A stretch of 64,000 bases of DNA from Galbula dea (GCA_013399015.1 VWZX01004918.1:1321369-1385368); one strand, 5' to 3'; positions 37,001 through 47,637 are shown, counted from the stretch's first letter. A program made the numbers and translations. Notes: generated by a model not told the origin, from the letters alone.

Positions 37001-40000
37001 ACTTAGTATGCATCACACTTCTTTTGAGCACTAAAATATTACTCAAACAGAACATGTACTGATTTTAAACTTGACCTGCATAACACAGGCATCTGAGAGA
37101 ACTGAAAGGCAATGAGAATAGGAGAAGGCTGAAATATTTAGTGAAATTGGAAACTATAAATCTGATTCAATATCTCATTACTGCCTTTTTCACATAGTGT
37201 GATCAGCAAGTGGCTTAAAAATGGTGCAACTGAGTGAGGACAAATCCATCTCTTTTTTTTCCCTTATATGTGAATTCCATTGAAGCCAGTTACTCACATA
37301 AGCAAGAGAAAGAGATTTTCCACCTCTGATTGGGTCCAACTTCCACTAGAATCAATGGTGTGTTTAGGGAGGGAGTAAAAGATGCGCCCCCATGCATTCA
37401 CCTACAGTTTATGGATAGCTTGTCATTTCCCTGTCTTCCAAAACCCAGAAACGTAAGCAAGACCATTAAAGACCTGCAGGAGACTAGCAAGCAAACCTGT
37501 TTGAAACTTGAATGCTCTACAGGCCTGACATTGCAAGGGCTTCACCCCAAACTGCACACAAGGCCACGTTCAATGGATGAACCTTGGTCGAGAGAGTCTG
37601 TTCATTTGTTGAGCAACCACTAGCACACAGTATTTCTCTCACACTTACCTCCTTGCCCAGCCTCACCTCCAAGACCACCTGTTGGAGGCACAGACATCTT
37701 GATGGTAGCATGCCTGTGCCTATGAACCCCTGCAGTGAAGCAGAAGCTCACTGCATTGGACATGCCACAAGCTCAGCATGCATATTCCAGAGAAGTGGCA
37801 GGTAATGGTAAAATGTTAACAGCTCCCACCAGTGACCAGGATATCTAAACCAGATCATCTCAGCACAGTGAACCCTGAGCACTCAGGAGCTGCTATCTTT
37901 TGTTGTTACCTAACAATTACAGGACATTTTTATAACCTGTAGTGCTTCAAAATTCACTCAGGGTATATTTATAGAAAGTTCGTCAGCAGGAAAACCTTCT
38001 GCCATATTCTGCCTTTAGCTGTTTTCTGACAAGGCCAATCACAAGCAGAATTCAAGACCTTCCCAAATGTAAAACACTTATAATACTGAAATATTTTTCC
38101 CTCATTACAGATTAATCCTGAACACAAAAAATCTCTTGCACATTGAGGATGGAGCATTCAGAAACCTTCCAAGGCTAAAATACTTGTAAGGAAGAGTTAT
38201 GCTTCTTTTCTATTTGCTGCTTTTTTTTTTCCTCTCTAAAGGAGTAGACATACTACAGAAAAGAGTGTAAGGGAAAGAAGAAGGGGTTTGTGCATTATGG
38301 TACACTAGGAGGACATGCATCATTTACAATAGCTTTAATGGGCAGTTAGCCAGTAGTGAAGTCTTTCAATAAGCAAGAAAATAAAAGTAACCCAAGGCAG
38401 GGCAGTAATGGACAAAGCAATAGTAAAATCTGCAAATTAGATCTGCTAAGTGCTTATTTCTAGAATAAAGCTTTCAGATTGACAAGGCATTATGCAATTG
38501 GGGTAACTAAAATCTCTTTGTGCTTAATGTAGAAAGAACATGGACTGCTTCTCCAGGCCAGTGCTTAAGGATTCTGCAAAACTGAATTTTTACAGCTCTT
38601 ACAAACACAATTGGAGCCTAATTAAAAATTATTGCATGTGTCACTCACCTTTTAAGGCATTGTTAAACTCACACCTATCAAGTTGGCTTCTTGCTGCCTG
38701 CTCTCTGGTAACCTTTTCTTCTGTAAATAGGAATTGTGCTTTTCTCTAGGAGCATTTGTAACACTGGAATAAGACAATTTCCAGACCTGACACAGATCTT
38801 CTCATTAGAAGCTCGTTTTATTTTGTAAGTAGAAACCCAACCTAACCCAGCTGTGAGTCTTTTCCATCTTGCTCTTGAATCACTGACAAACAAATACCTT
38901 TGTTTCTTTCCCTGTTCCCTGCCCCAGGGAGCTCTGTGATAACTTGCGGATGACAACTATACCACAGAATGCTTTCCTAGGGATGAACAATGAATCACTG
39001 ACACTGTGAGTAAAATAACCCTAGCTCCACTACCATCTGCTTGAGGAAAGCAGGCTGACTTTATAAAGTCTTGAAATTTAGCCCCATACAATATGTCTGC
39101 ATTGTGAGTTAAATGCTTGAGATAGTTCATCAAGCTGAAGAGCAAGGTGGTATCCAAACCTAACTTAGGAATCCAAATCCTCATCTTCCATGCAATGTGG
39201 TTTGTAAAAATACCATCAACAAACCTCCAAAAGCTGCACTGGAAGCCAAAGTCTGTCCTCAGGGATGCAGTTTCTTGAAGGAGTAGTTTCAGGGACTGAC
39301 CAGGTGATGCCACTGGTCTAACACTGCTGAGAGGCAGAAGGGAGAGAAGAAAGGATTGACTCAGCTTACACTGAGTGCCGTAAGTCTCCACACCCAAAGC
39401 TTTCCATTTAGCAAACTGTGGATTCATTGCTACAGCCACCTGTGACACAGGTGGGTTTGATGCTAAATGAGATTCCCTGCCCCAGGTGCACAAAGAGCAG
39501 CAGAAAGCAAAGGTGAGGAGTTATCTGCCAGCACAGCAAGAACCATGCATGGATTTTGCAGCACCTTTGTCCTCACAAAAACTTCCACAAGGAAGTGCTG
39601 AATCACAGAATCACAAAGGTTGGAAAAGACCTCTAAGATCAAGTCCAACTGTTAGCCTATCACCACCATGCCATCAAACCATGTCCTGAAGTACCAGATC
39701 TGTATGTTTTATGAAGACCTCCAGGGATGGTGACAATACCATGTGAAGAGGAACTGAGCATACATGTGACTGAAGACTAAACCTACACCATGTTGAAGAG
39801 GAGCATTAGGGCATCATTGCATCTTATGAGCCTCTTTCCTACCAACAAATTCTCAACATAACTTTGGCAAAATTATGATCCTGTTAGTGGAGATAAAAAA
39901 TTAACATCCAAGAGCTGGAGAAAGGTGCAGAAAATGCTTACAGTAACCCTAAACTATATTTAATGGGAGTGAGTTCAAGTAATACCCAAGGAATATTCTT

Positions 40001-43000
40001 CTCCCATCCTTTTGCCACAAGGAGCTCACCACAAGATGAAAAGAATTATCAGCAGCTTCCTAATTGTAGAGCTACATGGTAACTCCAGCCCATGCAGTTA
40101 ATTGTAATTAGCTGAAGTCATTCCTGTTGGTGCAGCACGGGCTGGTGAAACACAAGTCACCTAGGAAGGTGCACAGTCAGCCTGCAGTAATACTTTTCAC
40201 TACAAAAAGCTCATAGTGTTTCATGTGGATGGGGAAATCAATCCTACATATGGTTCTGGCTTTTAAGGAATTCACTAATTCTAGCCTTAGGGATTTAGAG
40301 TAATTAGAGATGGATCCTGTCTCCTATCAAATGTAGCTAGGTGCTCCCCACAGTTCAGCTTTTCTTGGGATTATGGGCCAGAGGCCCAGCTGCTGCTCTC
40401 CCAAAACAAAGTAGAAAAGCAACAACAGCAATTTTCTTTAATTTATAAACTGCACCAGATTTTCTATTGGGACTTTTAAAGAAAAAATGCTATATATAAA
40501 TTATTACATTGAAGTTTTATTGGAAACTCAGTATCACCAAAGGATTTTTCTCAGTGAAATCAGACCCACAAGTTCCTAATGAAAGAAAAGAGCTAGACTT
40601 TGGGTGCAGCAGAGTCTTTAGGTATCTGGCCCCAGAGTAGGGAATCAAGAACCCAGGGTAGCACCAAGTGTCCTTGTGCAGCACAGGGGACAGCAAGGTT
40701 TCCACAGCACAACTCAAGCCTGACAGCAGTACTCTGGAGAAGCTGATAGTTCATGGACTGCTGGGTGATGCACAGCTCACCCCTGCCTCTCTGCAGAGCT
40801 GTCTACTGGGCTGCTAGAAGATTTATCTGTCCACAGAGGATCTGTAATCCAGCAGCACCCTCCAGCCTGTAGAGTTCCTTTCCATCTGACACTTCTCTAG
40901 CCCTTGCAGTCTTCTGTTTACACATGCTGACAGCACAAAATCCAAGCCTTCTGCCTCCAAGTTGTTGTCTGTGTGCCAGGAGCTTACCTGGACTAAAGTC
41001 TTGTTTCTGGATCTCAGCCCAAAGCAAGCACAGGTAAGCCCTTTGGAGGAGGGAGCACCTGAATGAAAGCTACACAGGAAAGTGCTTAGGGGAATTTAAG
41101 CTCCAACTTTATCTTAATGTAAGTCATGAAGTAGTCACCTTAGTTGTAATCCCTCTAAAATGAATACAGCATTTAGATCTAAAACTTTTAGTACATAACA
41201 AAACCTTGTCTTTTGTCTTTTTTACACCTTTTCTTTAATCCCAAGCAAACTGTACAAAAATGGATTTGAAGATATCCACAGCCATGCCTTCAATGGGACA
41301 AAGCTGAACCAACTGTGAGTATGTTTCCCCTCCTCAGTGGCTTTTGCTCTCCCTTCAGCGTGGCTGTCTTGCATTTCCTGATACCCATTAGAAAATTACA
41401 TGTTTCCATGGCATTGCAACTCAGTTATTAATCCTGCAGCACCTCCTGCTTTTCCTGAAACACCATCCCTCAGGATGCTGCAGTTCTTGTGAGAAAAGCT
41501 AATCATTTTTAATAAAATTTAATAAGTTCTTAAACCTAGCAACAATAGTGGAAAGGTTGAAACCAAAACCCAAACTGAGGAACCTGTGTGGAAACAGCAA
41601 TAGTTTTTAAGTCACTCTCTTTGTTTGGGCAAAACTTTTGCTGCCTTCCTCTACACTTCTGCTGCCATGAAGGAACCAGACTGGCTGTCCCTGGTTTAAG
41701 TCAGAAGAAATTGGAAATGATCAGAATGAAGTATAGATGATAATGGTCTGGTGGCATCAGTGGAAGGAACAGTTGCATGAGAAGTACAAGCAGCCTCTGG
41801 TCAGATGTTGCAACAACAACAACTGTGGTGGGAGAAAGAATTGAGGTAGATGGGAAGGAGAAACCAAAACAGGTATTTTTTAAACTATGGATGTAAAAAG
41901 AGTTAATCACAGAATCATTAAGGTTGGAAGAGACCTCTAAGATCATCAAGTCCAACCATCAACCACCATGCCACTAAACCATGTCCCTAAGAACCACATC
42001 TAGATGCTTTTTAAAGCCTTCTAGGGATGGTGACTCCAGCACTGCCCTGGGCAGCCTGGGCCAATGCCTAACAACTCTTTCAGTGAGGAAATATTTCCTG
42101 ATTCCACAGAATCCTGAAGGACAATAAGAACCTGAGGTGGATACACAATGATGCCCTGAGAGGGGCCACAGGGCCAGATGTCCTGTAAGTACCCATTGCT
42201 CTGTTACCTCTGTTAGGTGTGTGCTGCATGGGCTGCATCCTCTCAGCAAACATGGGCTTTTAAGTCTGGAAGGACACTTGATCTCTTAGCCTCTGCTTGT
42301 AAAATGGCAACATGCCTACAAGATGCCATGAAATTTCAGGGCAGAAGGCTCAGTTTGCACCGTGACAAATGCAGATCTGACAATTAGATATTTTGGCCTT
42401 TGCTTTTCCTGATCCTCTTCCTGTGCCTTATCTTCTGACATTGTTTGGATAAGTATGTTTTTTCTATATATTATTCCAGAATTTGGTTACAAAAGTGAAT
42501 TAGCTGATTGCATGCTATAAGCCTATGCTGAATAAAACACATTATTGTCATTCTCATGCTTTATTAATCAAGTACTTACTAGATGACTGCACTGGATGTA
42601 ACTCCATGCAGTAAACCACAATGGGTGGTTCTGTAAACAGCACTTAGTGCCACACATGGCATTTTGTTCCTTTTAGGTGATTTCAGCCATTCCTTAAGTG
42701 GAAAATATGTATGAAAAGAAAAGAGAATGCTGTCTTTATTTCACAGGGATATTTCTTCAACAGCACTGGAGTCTCTGCCCACTTATGGGCTTGAGGCCAT
42801 CCAAATCCTAAATGCAACATCATCTTACTCCTTAAAGAGACTGCCACCCCTGGATAAATTCAGCAGCCTCCTGGAAGCTGTTCTAACATATCCCAGCCAC
42901 TGCTGTGCCTTTCGAAACCTACGGACAGAAAAGTAAGTCCAGCACCACAGACATTAGGGAAGCAAAGCCCCCAGGCCAAATATTCTTGAGATTTCTGGGG

Positions 43001-46000
43001 TACATCTTTGAAAAATTACAAGAAAACACAACTTCTGTTGCCATCCTTTTATGTCTAAGCATCACAGAGGAGCTTAGATTGGTGTCTTATTTTGCTCATT
43101 ATACATAAGAGTTTCTATAAGCTTCCAGGTGTCTAATTCTCTTAGGAGTACACAAAAGAGCCTAGAGGTTTTGCTGGCTCTTTCTGCTGTTGCAGTAATG
43201 AGGTCAGACAAAGCCATTTCCATTCACACTGCTAAAGTACCTGGCCCATACTTTCAGAGCCTCAATACCAGAGATTTTGCACAGTATGGCATCTTTCAGC
43301 TTGCACTTTTAAAACTGCTTTACTTCCAGCATGTAAAGTCTACCTCCAGATCCCAAACAGTTCTTAAAATAGAGTTATCAGGCCAATTTCCCAGCACTTG
43401 TTGACATGAACTTCTCTAAAAGCCAGCAAAACTGCTACCATTCATACTGGTGAAGCATCTGGCCCACTTCAATATTTCAGAAGGCAAAACATACCTTTCA
43501 ATTCCAGCTCAAGCCATTTCACTACAAAAAAATACATCATGAACAATAACCAAGCTGAAAGACCATCCTTACACTCCCCATGAGGTACTGTTGCAGTCTT
43601 TGAAGCCCTCTCCTCCTCGCTTCCAGAGATCTACATGAATGTTCACACTGCCATGAGGCCAACTCTAGCTTACCTTAGGGAACTGTGAAGTTCTCCCCAC
43701 TTGAAGGAAAGATGAGATTCTGGCCAAAATCCAGAGTGAAATTCAACTTTCTTTTCATCCTTCTTTCAGACAAAATTCCTTGCTTTCCCTTTTTGACAAC
43801 TTCTCCAAAGAGTGTGAAAGCACCATGAGGAAACCAACTAATGAGATATTGTAAGTACCTGTCTGCATGCAGATGCTGGAAGTAGCAAACACAGACCTCC
43901 CTCTCCTGCTGTTCATGTGTTTTTTCTACAACAGCATGTCTTCTGCTGCCAATTCAGTCACCCTTACAAGTTGCACAGTGGCAATTTCACTATCATTAAC
44001 CCAAGACTGGTGGTTTTATTGTTCAAAAGGAAAGAAAAAAAATACAATTTCATGAGCTTTACTCACTCCAGCTTCTCTTCTGAATTCTTGAGACTTTCCA
44101 AACACTGATTAAATATTTAAGAAAGTTAATGGTCTACATGGAGACTTTTCATGCCCTGAGATAATTGCAGTTGTTTGTGTGATTTAAAGACCTGCTACTG
44201 CTAGTATTATTTTTTGCCCAGAGAAAGGATCATTAGAAGTCTGTATGTCAGTAGTTTTCCATGGTAGAAATAGAGTCCTTGAGTTACAAGTGTGATGACT
44301 CCATGCAATTGGTTTACCTCTTCTAAATGTGTCTATCATCAGAGTTCTGTTTGACAGCCTTAGTGGGACAATGAGAAAGGCTAACATCAAAACTGTGTTG
44401 GCCATAGTGGATAACACAGGCTCTAAATCACTATTTAATGGAGAAGTTTAAGGATTTTCTACTGTTCAGCCCTCTATGGTTAAATGGGAGACCTTGAGAG
44501 TTCTCATCAGCCCTGGGGTAGGGTCAGAACATTGTAAAGTCTAGAAAAAACAAAGTTATGGTTACAAAATTCCAACAGCTCAATACAGCTGAAATGTGAT
44601 TTATTCCTTGGGATACTGACTTCCTAGGATATTGTCTGCTGGTGGCTGAGGCCTCCTACACTTGCCATTTGGTTTTATTCAGCCTTTTGTAAAGCAACAC
44701 CTGCCTTGATTCTCTTGTCGCTGCTCATTGCTGCCTGCCTGCAGCTCCTGCAAGTGCCTCACTTAATCCTGTCCACTCCATTCCTAACTCCAAAACTGAA
44801 GCACTTCAGGACAACAAAAAGGCAAAGTCCAGGCAGTCAACAAGATCATGAATATATTGCCTAGATCACAGGTGGCTTTGGGGAGAAGCAAAGAGTTAAA
44901 GGCAGAGTATTAATGTGATCACACAAATCACCAGTGCCCACAGCAGAATAATCCCCACTGCTTCAGATTAGTATCTGTTGACTCCTGCAGTGCATTAAAT
45001 AGTCTGCCCAGTCTATTGCTTCTGAAGCTTTCTGCTTTCTAAATCCCAGCAATTTTCTGGGCAGATGTTATATTAAGCAAATGGAAGCAAGGTCATGGGC
45101 TGAAATGAAAGTAAGGTCATGGGCTCAACAGCTGCAAGTTGCAAAGTTTGGGAACTGCAGCAGAAACTGGCTAAAAGTCCCAAGCTCTTATTAGAGAAAA
45201 ACAAACAAACAAAGAACCCAGCCTACACATAGCAGCATGTTTATTTGGCCACTTAGAATAATCACAATAATTTTTTATTAATAGAGTCAAACATATTCCA
45301 AGCAAGACATTGGGCAGGTTTTCATGTAAGGGGAAAGGAGTTGGGATAACAGAACTGAGAAGTTATTTGCCCAGTATGAACAGCTGAAAAGCATCTCAGC
45401 TTCATTTGCCAGTTACCAGAAAACCAGTTTAATGAACATGCTTGAGTAGATATGGAAGTTTAAGCATGTATTTAAGTTATCCCAAAGTTACCATTTTTCT
45501 GAAGAGCTGTCCTCAGTAGAGATGCTTTCCAGGTCTCACACTGCAGACTGTTTGCCCACCAAACAGTCACGGTCAGGGTGAATGAGTAGTTGTGAAACAG
45601 GTACCTGTTCTGGCAGGGAATTAGAAAAGGCAGTGTTTGTTTTTACAATGTTGCTTCTTTGGTAGGCTTATCCCCACACTATTGATGACCTAGAGAGGTC
45701 TATAATCAGGCATTGAGTCCAGTCTAAACTCATACCTAGCCATCAACATTACCTAGTTAACCATATGCTTCTACTCCTTGCTTTACAATACAGGGAACAT
45801 CAAATTCCTCAGCTCTTCCCAAGTCATACAGAGTCCCAGGACTTTGTTTGCTAAGTGCATTCCCTAAGGGAGGTAAGGATGCACAGTTAAACTCCATAGG
45901 TTATTTTACTTTGGTTTCTGTAACTGGTAGGTCTGATAAACCTATATGCATCAAACCTATAATCCACCGATGTGTGTGTTACTGTAGTTCGAACCGCAGT

Positions 46001-47539
46001 CTGCTGGCAGCACCAGAACAACGCTTGCAAAGCAATCAAGATAAAGTACTTACTTGTAAGTTACACAAGAAAGCATTCCTGTGGATGTGGTTGTGACCTC
46101 TGCTGCTCTCCAAGACTGCTACTTAAAACAAAAGACATCCCTACAAGGCTTCACCATATGTAAACACCCTGTAGAAACATACCTAGGAAGTAACTGTTTT
46201 AAAACAACTGTTATCTGCTGTATTTTACAGAAGAGTGGGAGCAGCATGTAACAAATTCACTTCTATTTCTGGGGGGTTGTTTTTTAATAGTTACAGAGAT
46301 GACTCTTACAACACATCCCTGTGGTCACCAGAGAAGAACATGTACCCCTTCCCCACAGATGAAGAAACCTCTCCTTACAGCTACTCAGCCATCTTCGACG
46401 AGAGCGACATGACCGGCTTCGACTTTGAGTATGACTTTTGTCAACCGAAAATACTCACGTGCACTCCAGAACCAGATGCATTTAACCCCTGTGAAGACAT
46501 CCTGGGATACAGTTTTCTCCGAGTCCTGATCTGGTTTATAAACATCCTCGCTATTGTCGGCAACTTCACTGTGTTCCTCGTCCTCATAACCAGCCATTAC
46601 AAGCTCACCGTCCCTCGCTTCCTCATGTGCAACCTCTCCTTCGCCGACTTTTGCATGGGGCTTTATCTGCTGCTCATCGCTTCTGTTGATGCCCAGACCA
46701 GCGGTCAGTACTACAACCACGCCATCGACTGGCAGACAGGCAGCGGCTGCAGCGCTGCCGGCTTTTTCACGGTGTTTGCCAGCGAGCTCTCGGTGTACAC
46801 CCTCACAGTGATCACTCTCGAGAGGTGGCACACCATCACCTACGCCATGCAGCTGGATCGGAAGCTCCGGCTGAGGCACGCCGTGCCGATCATGCTCGGG
46901 GGTTGGATGTTCTCCATTCTCATCGCGGTGCTGCCTCTCTTAGGGGTCAGCAGTTACATGAAGGTCAGCATTTGCTTACCCATGGATATCGAAACGGGCC
47001 TTTCCCAAGCTTACATCCTGCTGATCTTAGTGCTGAATGTTGTTGCCTTCGTTGTCATTTGTGCTTGCTACATTAAGATTTACATAGCTGTTCAGAATCC
47101 AGAGCTGGTAGCTGCCAATAAAGATACTAAGGTTGCTAAGAGAATGGCGATACTGATCTTCACAGACTTTACCTGCATGGCCCCCATCTCCTTTTTTGCC
47201 ATATCGGCTGCCTTTAAAGTACCTCTCATCACAGTGACCAACTCCAAGATCTTGCTGGTTTTATTCTACCCTGTCAACTCCTGTGCAAACCCATTTCTCT
47301 ATGCAATCTTCACCAAAGCATTCCGAAGGGATTTCTTTCTGCTGATGAGCAAGCTTGGTTGCTGTAAGACCCGAGCAGAACTCCACAGGATGAACTACTT
47401 CTCTGCTTATACCTCCAACTGTAAGAATGGCAGCTCAGCCACAGCCCCCAACAAAGCCTCACAAGCTCTACTGCTCTTGTCAGCACTGGAGAAGCCCTAT
47501 CCTGCAGTACGAGACAAGACATCCTCCAATGAAAATTAA
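27948..47539 (+). CDS. LHCGR: Luteinizing hormone/choriogonadotropin receptor, 11 exons
   Basis: Plasma-membrane G-protein-coupled receptor for luteinizing hormone, signalling mainly through Gs and cAMP to drive gonadal steroid production and ovulation. Exons join in consistent phase (every intron phase 2) to give 727 residues; human has 699. In order: signal peptide (about 1-21), cysteine-rich cap (C23, C27, C29, C36), seven one-exon leucine-rich repeats, a hinge with YPSHCCAF and FNPCEDI, and seven helices from about residue 387. Diagnostic motifs are ERW at 489-491, FTDFTCMAP in helix 6, NPFLY at 645-649 and CC at 669-670 for palmitoylation. PEPDAFNPCEDI and YNHAIDWQTGSGC favour LHCGR over FSHR or TSHR. 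N-glycosylation sequons include NES, NGT, NAT, NFS and NTS. The hinge is about 30 residues longer than in mammals. It is tail to tail with GTF2A1L, as in human. Confidence 0.96.
28097..33733 (+). other. LHCGR intron 1 (5.6 kb)
   Basis: GT-AG intron. It holds the tail of the CpG island, one sense CR1 stub (28440-28564), two tandem copies of a 13-mer GAAGTTTATCCTT at 30918-30943 and otherwise unique sequence. No further exon is seen. Confidence 0.8.
28440..28564 (+). mobile_element. CR1 3'-end fragment in LHCGR intron 1 (sense)
   Basis: About 125 bp, from 'catctagatgtggtac' through 'gttggacttgatgatc' to 'ccttaatgattctgtg', the same 3' end family as the 6129 copy, very little diverged and in the same orientation as the gene. 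Confidence 0.9.
33734..33805 (+). CDS. LHCGR: LHCGR exon 2 (LRR)
   Basis: 72 nt between CAG and GTAAGT. It encodes LPVKVIPSHAFEGL, matching the human exon 2 LPVKVIPSQAFRGL. Entered and left in phase 2. Confidence 0.93.
33806..36558 (+). other. LHCGR intron 2
   Basis: Contains a palindromic TA/TG repeat (34541-34581) and an AT-rich, non-repetitive block at about 34860-35260 that may be a conserved non-coding element. No exon is seen. Confidence 0.75.
34541..34581. repeat. Palindromic (TA)n(TG)n...(CA)n(TA)n microsatellite
   Basis: An alternating purine-pyrimidine tract in which the left half, TA then TG repeats, is mirrored by CA then TA repeats. TATATATGTGTGT and ACACACATATATA are exact inverted arms, so it can fold into a hairpin or cruciform. 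Confidence 0.85.
36559..36633 (+). CDS. LHCGR: LHCGR exon 3 (LRR)
   Basis: 75 nt between TTACAG and GTAAGC. It encodes EISQSDSLERIQVSAFDSL; human has EISQIDSLERIEANAFDNL. The length equals the mammalian exon. Confidence 0.95.
36634..38110 (+). other. LHCGR intron 3
   Basis: 1.5 kb of unique sequence. Short stretches near 36860-36890 and 37265-37365 resemble degraded ancient amniote repeats ('ttccattgaagccag'). No exon is seen. Confidence 0.65.
38111..38185 (+). CDS. LHCGR: LHCGR exon 4 (LRR)
   Basis: 75 nt between TTACAG and GTAAGG. It encodes LNTKNLLHIEDGAFRNLPRL, aligned to human [20 protein letters not shown]. Confidence 0.95.
38750..38824 (+). CDS. LHCGR: LHCGR exon 5 (LRR)
   Basis: 75 nt between CTCTAG and GTAAGT. 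It encodes SICNTGIRQFPDLTQIFS, aligned to human SICNTGIRKFPDVTKVFS. The following intron is only 103 nt. Confidence 0.95.
38928..39005 (+). CDS. LHCGR: LHCGR exon 6 (LRR)
   Basis: 78 nt between CCCCAG and GTGAGT. It encodes ELCDNLRMTTIPQNAFLGMN then NES, a conserved glycosylation sequon. Confidence 0.95.
39006..41245 (+). other. LHCGR intron 6
   Basis: 2.2 kb with one antisense CR1 stub (39603-39741). A 178-codon minus-strand frame (38957-39493) overlaps exon 6 antisense; it has no domain and is not called. Confidence 0.75.
39603..39741 (-). mobile_element. CR1 3'-end fragment in LHCGR intron 6 (antisense)
   Basis: About 140 bp, 'tcacagaatcacaaagg' to 'ctccagggatggtgac', truncated at nearly the same point as the copies at 8848 and 61466. 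Confidence 0.88.
41246..41314 (+). CDS. LHCGR: LHCGR exon 7 (LRR)
   Basis: 69 nt between CCCAAG and GTGAGT. It encodes KLYKNGFEDIHSHAFNGT; human has KLYGNGFEEVQSHAFNGT. It contains the NGT sequon. Confidence 0.95.
41907..42107 (-). mobile_element. CR1 3' fragment abutting LHCGR exon 8 (antisense)
   Basis: About 200 bp of antisense CR1, from 'tcacagaatcattaagg' through 'ctgggcagcctgggcc' and 'aatgcctaacaactctt' to 'gaaatatttcctgatt'. Comparison with the 6129 copy shows homology up to at least 42102 and perhaps 42107; the splice-acceptor AG of exon 8 is at 42108-42109. The element therefore forms the end of intron 7. Confidence 0.9.
42110..42184 (+). CDS. LHCGR: LHCGR exon 8 (LRR), with CR1-derived acceptor region
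   Basis: 75 nt between TCCACAG and GTAAGT. It encodes ILKDNKNLRWIHNDALRGAT followed by GPDVL, aligned to human [26 protein letters not shown]. It is entered and left in phase 2, so skipping it would remove 25 residues in frame. The upstream intron end is CR1 sequence (see findings). Confidence 0.92.
42747..42932 (+). CDS. LHCGR: LHCGR exon 9 (last LRR and start of hinge)
   Basis: 186 nt, identical in length to human exon 9. It encodes YGLEAIQ, NATSSYSLKRLPP and YPSHCCAFRNL, the conserved CC pair that closes the LRR domain. The donor is GTAAGT. Confidence 0.95.
43770..43850 (+). CDS. LHCGR: LHCGR exon 10 (hinge)
   Basis: 81 nt, the same length as human exon 10, between TTTCAG and GTAAGT. It encodes DNFSKECESTMRK, matching human ENFSKQCESTVRK. 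Confidence 0.94.
43851..46230 (+). other. LHCGR intron 10
   Basis: 2.4 kb. No CR1. It contains a small direct repeat of AAGGTCATGGGCT (about 45089 and 45113) and a possible cryptic exon at 45988-46055 (see findings). Confidence 0.7.
46291..47539 (+). CDS. LHCGR: LHCGR exon 11: hinge end, seven-helix domain, C-tail
   Basis: The preferred acceptor is TTTTTTAATAG at 46280-46290, giving F312-YRDDSYNTS. It encodes an acidic, tyrosine-rich hinge with FDFEYDFC (the likely tyrosine-sulfation site), then CTPEPDAFNPCEDI, all seven helices, ERW, FTDFTCMAP, NPFLY, a CC palmitoylation pair, a serine-rich tail and the TAA stop. An in-frame upstream acceptor at 46221-46230 would add 20 residues. The seven-helix region is uninterrupted, as in all glycoprotein hormone receptors. 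Confidence 0.96.
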
Positions 47540-47627
47540 ACCAGAGTGCCACTAGGTGTGATGCTTTGCAAGGCCAGTTGTAATTATTCTAGTGACTACA
47601 GATTCTTTTTTATCTTGAACATTTCAC

Positions 47628-47637
47628 AATAAATAAA
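47628..47637 (+). terminator. Candidate LHCGR polyadenylation signal
   Basis: Two overlapping AATAAA hexamers lie about 90 nt after the stop codon, with T/GT-rich sequence following within 60 nt. This would give a very short 3' UTR; use of more distal sites cannot be excluded. Confidence 0.5.

Noticed and set aside
38957..39493. 178-codon minus-strand open frame overlapping LHCGR exon 6
   Set aside because: No recognisable domain; its start region is antisense to the exon and the rest lies in intron 6. It looks like a chance frame.
46385..46879. 164-codon minus-strand frame inside LHCGR exon 11
   Set aside because: Antisense shadow of the conserved receptor coding sequence.
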